6,087 bases of DNA, from contig JAUWGL010000056.1 of the NCBI GenBank assembly GCA_030606465.1, forward strand, positions 1-6,087. The letters are read 5' to 3'. Shown here piece after piece: positions 5,816 through 6,087 of the stretch (its first letter is position 1; each line of letters starts with the position of its first letter). Made by a program: the position numbers and the translations under genes. The notes below the pieces were generated by a model. It was not told the DNA's origin. It did not search any database and saw only the letters and a list, made by a program, of their open reading frames with translations. Source of the stretch: Thermoplasmata archaeon. GTDB lineage: Archaea > Thermoplasmatota > E2 > DHVEG-1.

Positions 5816-5849
5816 CTGCAATTTTTGTCAGATATATATTTAATTGCAG
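5816..5849. promoter_or_regulatory. 8-bp inverted repeat abutting the scpB TATA box (possible operator)
   Basis: CTGCAATT (5816-5823) and AATTGCAG (5842-5849) are exact reverse complements, separated by 18 bases. The near arm directly touches the upstream edge of the candidate TATA box, where TFB binds. A dimeric regulator bound here could control scpB. This is inferred from position and symmetry only. Confidence 0.35.
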
Positions 5850-5914
5850 CCCATCTTAATATTATCCAGTAGATAAAACCGTTAATAGGTTTATAAAACT
5901 ATGGGAATTATGTA

Positions 5915-5989
5915 CTGTTGAATCTGCGGGTGTCGGGTGGTAAAAACACGGTGTTGAACAGCGGGTGGTGAATCATCGGGTGACAACAG
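5915..5989. repeat. Cluster of CGGGTG repeats closed by CTGTTG/CAACAG
   Basis: CGGGTG occurs four times on the plus strand (5927-5932, 5934-5939, 5962-5967, 5977-5982) in an otherwise AT-rich spacer. A longer unit, TGTTGAA followed by 2-3 bases and GCGGGTG, occurs twice (5916-5932 and 5952-5967). Two overlapping short palindromes sit between: ACACGGTGT (5946-5954) and TGTTGAACA (5952-5960). CTGTTG (5915-5920) and CAACAG (5984-5989) could close the 75-base segment as a stem. TTTATAAAA (5890-5898) lies about 25 bases before the left end on the plus strand. It could be a protein-binding array or a small RNA; the sequence alone does not decide. Confidence 0.6.
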
Positions 5990-6005
5990 ATAATACTTAA
6001 TAACA

Positions 6006-6087
6006 TCAAATATTTTCAATTGATTCAATTTTACATCCTGTTAGTTTCTCAATTTTTTCAATGAAGTTTTTAGTGGAATATCCTGAT
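6006..6087 (-). CDS. C-terminal fragment of an unrecognised protein (start beyond window)
   Basis: The last 26 codons of an open frame that enters from the right edge and ends at TGA (6008-6006). The visible residues run SGYSTKNFIEKIEKL and then TGCKIESIENI. They are rich in Lys, Glu and Ile, as expected of a real AT-rich archaeal gene, and read like an amphipathic helix followed by a final strand. The other minus-strand frames stop after 5 and 14 codons. Too little remains to name a family. It lies 242 bases upstream of scpB, so it is probably not in one operon with it. Confidence 0.5.
   Translation of the reverse strand, partial: SGYSTKNFIEKIEKLTGCKIESIENI

Noticed and set aside
5915..5989. 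tRNA-like size and closing stem of the CGGGTG cluster
   Set aside because: No D-arm, anticodon arm or GTTCRANNC T-loop can be fitted on either strand. No C/D box pair (TGATGA with CTGA) is present either.
5908..6006. 32-codon minus-strand frame whose ATG overlaps the stop of the truncated gene (TGATG)
   Set aside because: No Shine-Dalgarno site, and the His- and Pro-rich translation is just the CGGGTG repeat cluster read as CACCCG. The stop/start overlap is probably chance.
6061..6087. Plus-strand ATG at 6061 opening MKFLVEYPD to the right edge
   Set aside because: Only T-rich sequence precedes it, with no ribosome binding site, and the overlapping minus-strand frame is longer and has typical composition.

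Overview
The window looks archaeal. It is AT-rich, its genes are preceded by TATA-type boxes (TTTAAAT, TATATATT) at archaeal spacing, and two of them have very strong Shine-Dalgarno sites. Its gene content is also archaeal in flavour: large secreted beta-propeller and gingipain-like (C25) proteins with PKD-type domains, plus a stand-alone ScpB. That mix, and the short hydrophobic C-terminal tails on both secreted proteins, suggests an uncultured sediment-type Thermoplasmatota. The lineage is an inference from gene style; no rRNA or marker gene is present to prove it.

All four coding regions that can be supported lie on the minus strand. In minus-strand reading order they are: the last 26 codons of an unrecognised gene (6006-6087); a roughly 240-base intergenic stretch holding a cluster of CGGGTG repeats and the scpB promoter; scpB (5227-5763); a 445-base intergenic stretch with a striking purine/pyrimidine-biased inverted repeat and the promoter of the next gene; a 1007-residue secreted C25-family cysteine peptidase (1758-4781); a 162-base spacer with a pyrimidine-rich terminator-like tract and another promoter; and a secreted eight-bladed PQQ-like propeller protein with a PKD-type domain (1-1595), whose last few residues run off the left edge.

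The peptidase and the propeller protein look like two members of one cell-surface programme. Each has its own promoter with the same AGATTTAAAT box, the same GGTGGAGGTA ribosome binding site at the same 8-base distance from ATG, a signal peptide, a PKD-type domain near the C-terminus, and a related C-terminal tail (S-x-x-K-N, then FLN and a P-x-L-L-type end). The tail does not look like a known archaeosortase signal (no long membrane helix, no terminal basic cluster) and may be an undescribed surface-retention or secretion tag. ScpB is a cytoplasmic chromosome-organisation protein and seems functionally unrelated to them.

The other unexplained part is intergenic. At 5032-5108 a 14-bp stem encloses a 47-base loop that is mainly a C-free purine tract on the plus strand. 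Read on the minus strand, this element contains a copy of the 16S rRNA 3' tail (anti-Shine-Dalgarno), has a TATA-like box at the right distance upstream and a T9 tract downstream, and so could be a small RNA gene.
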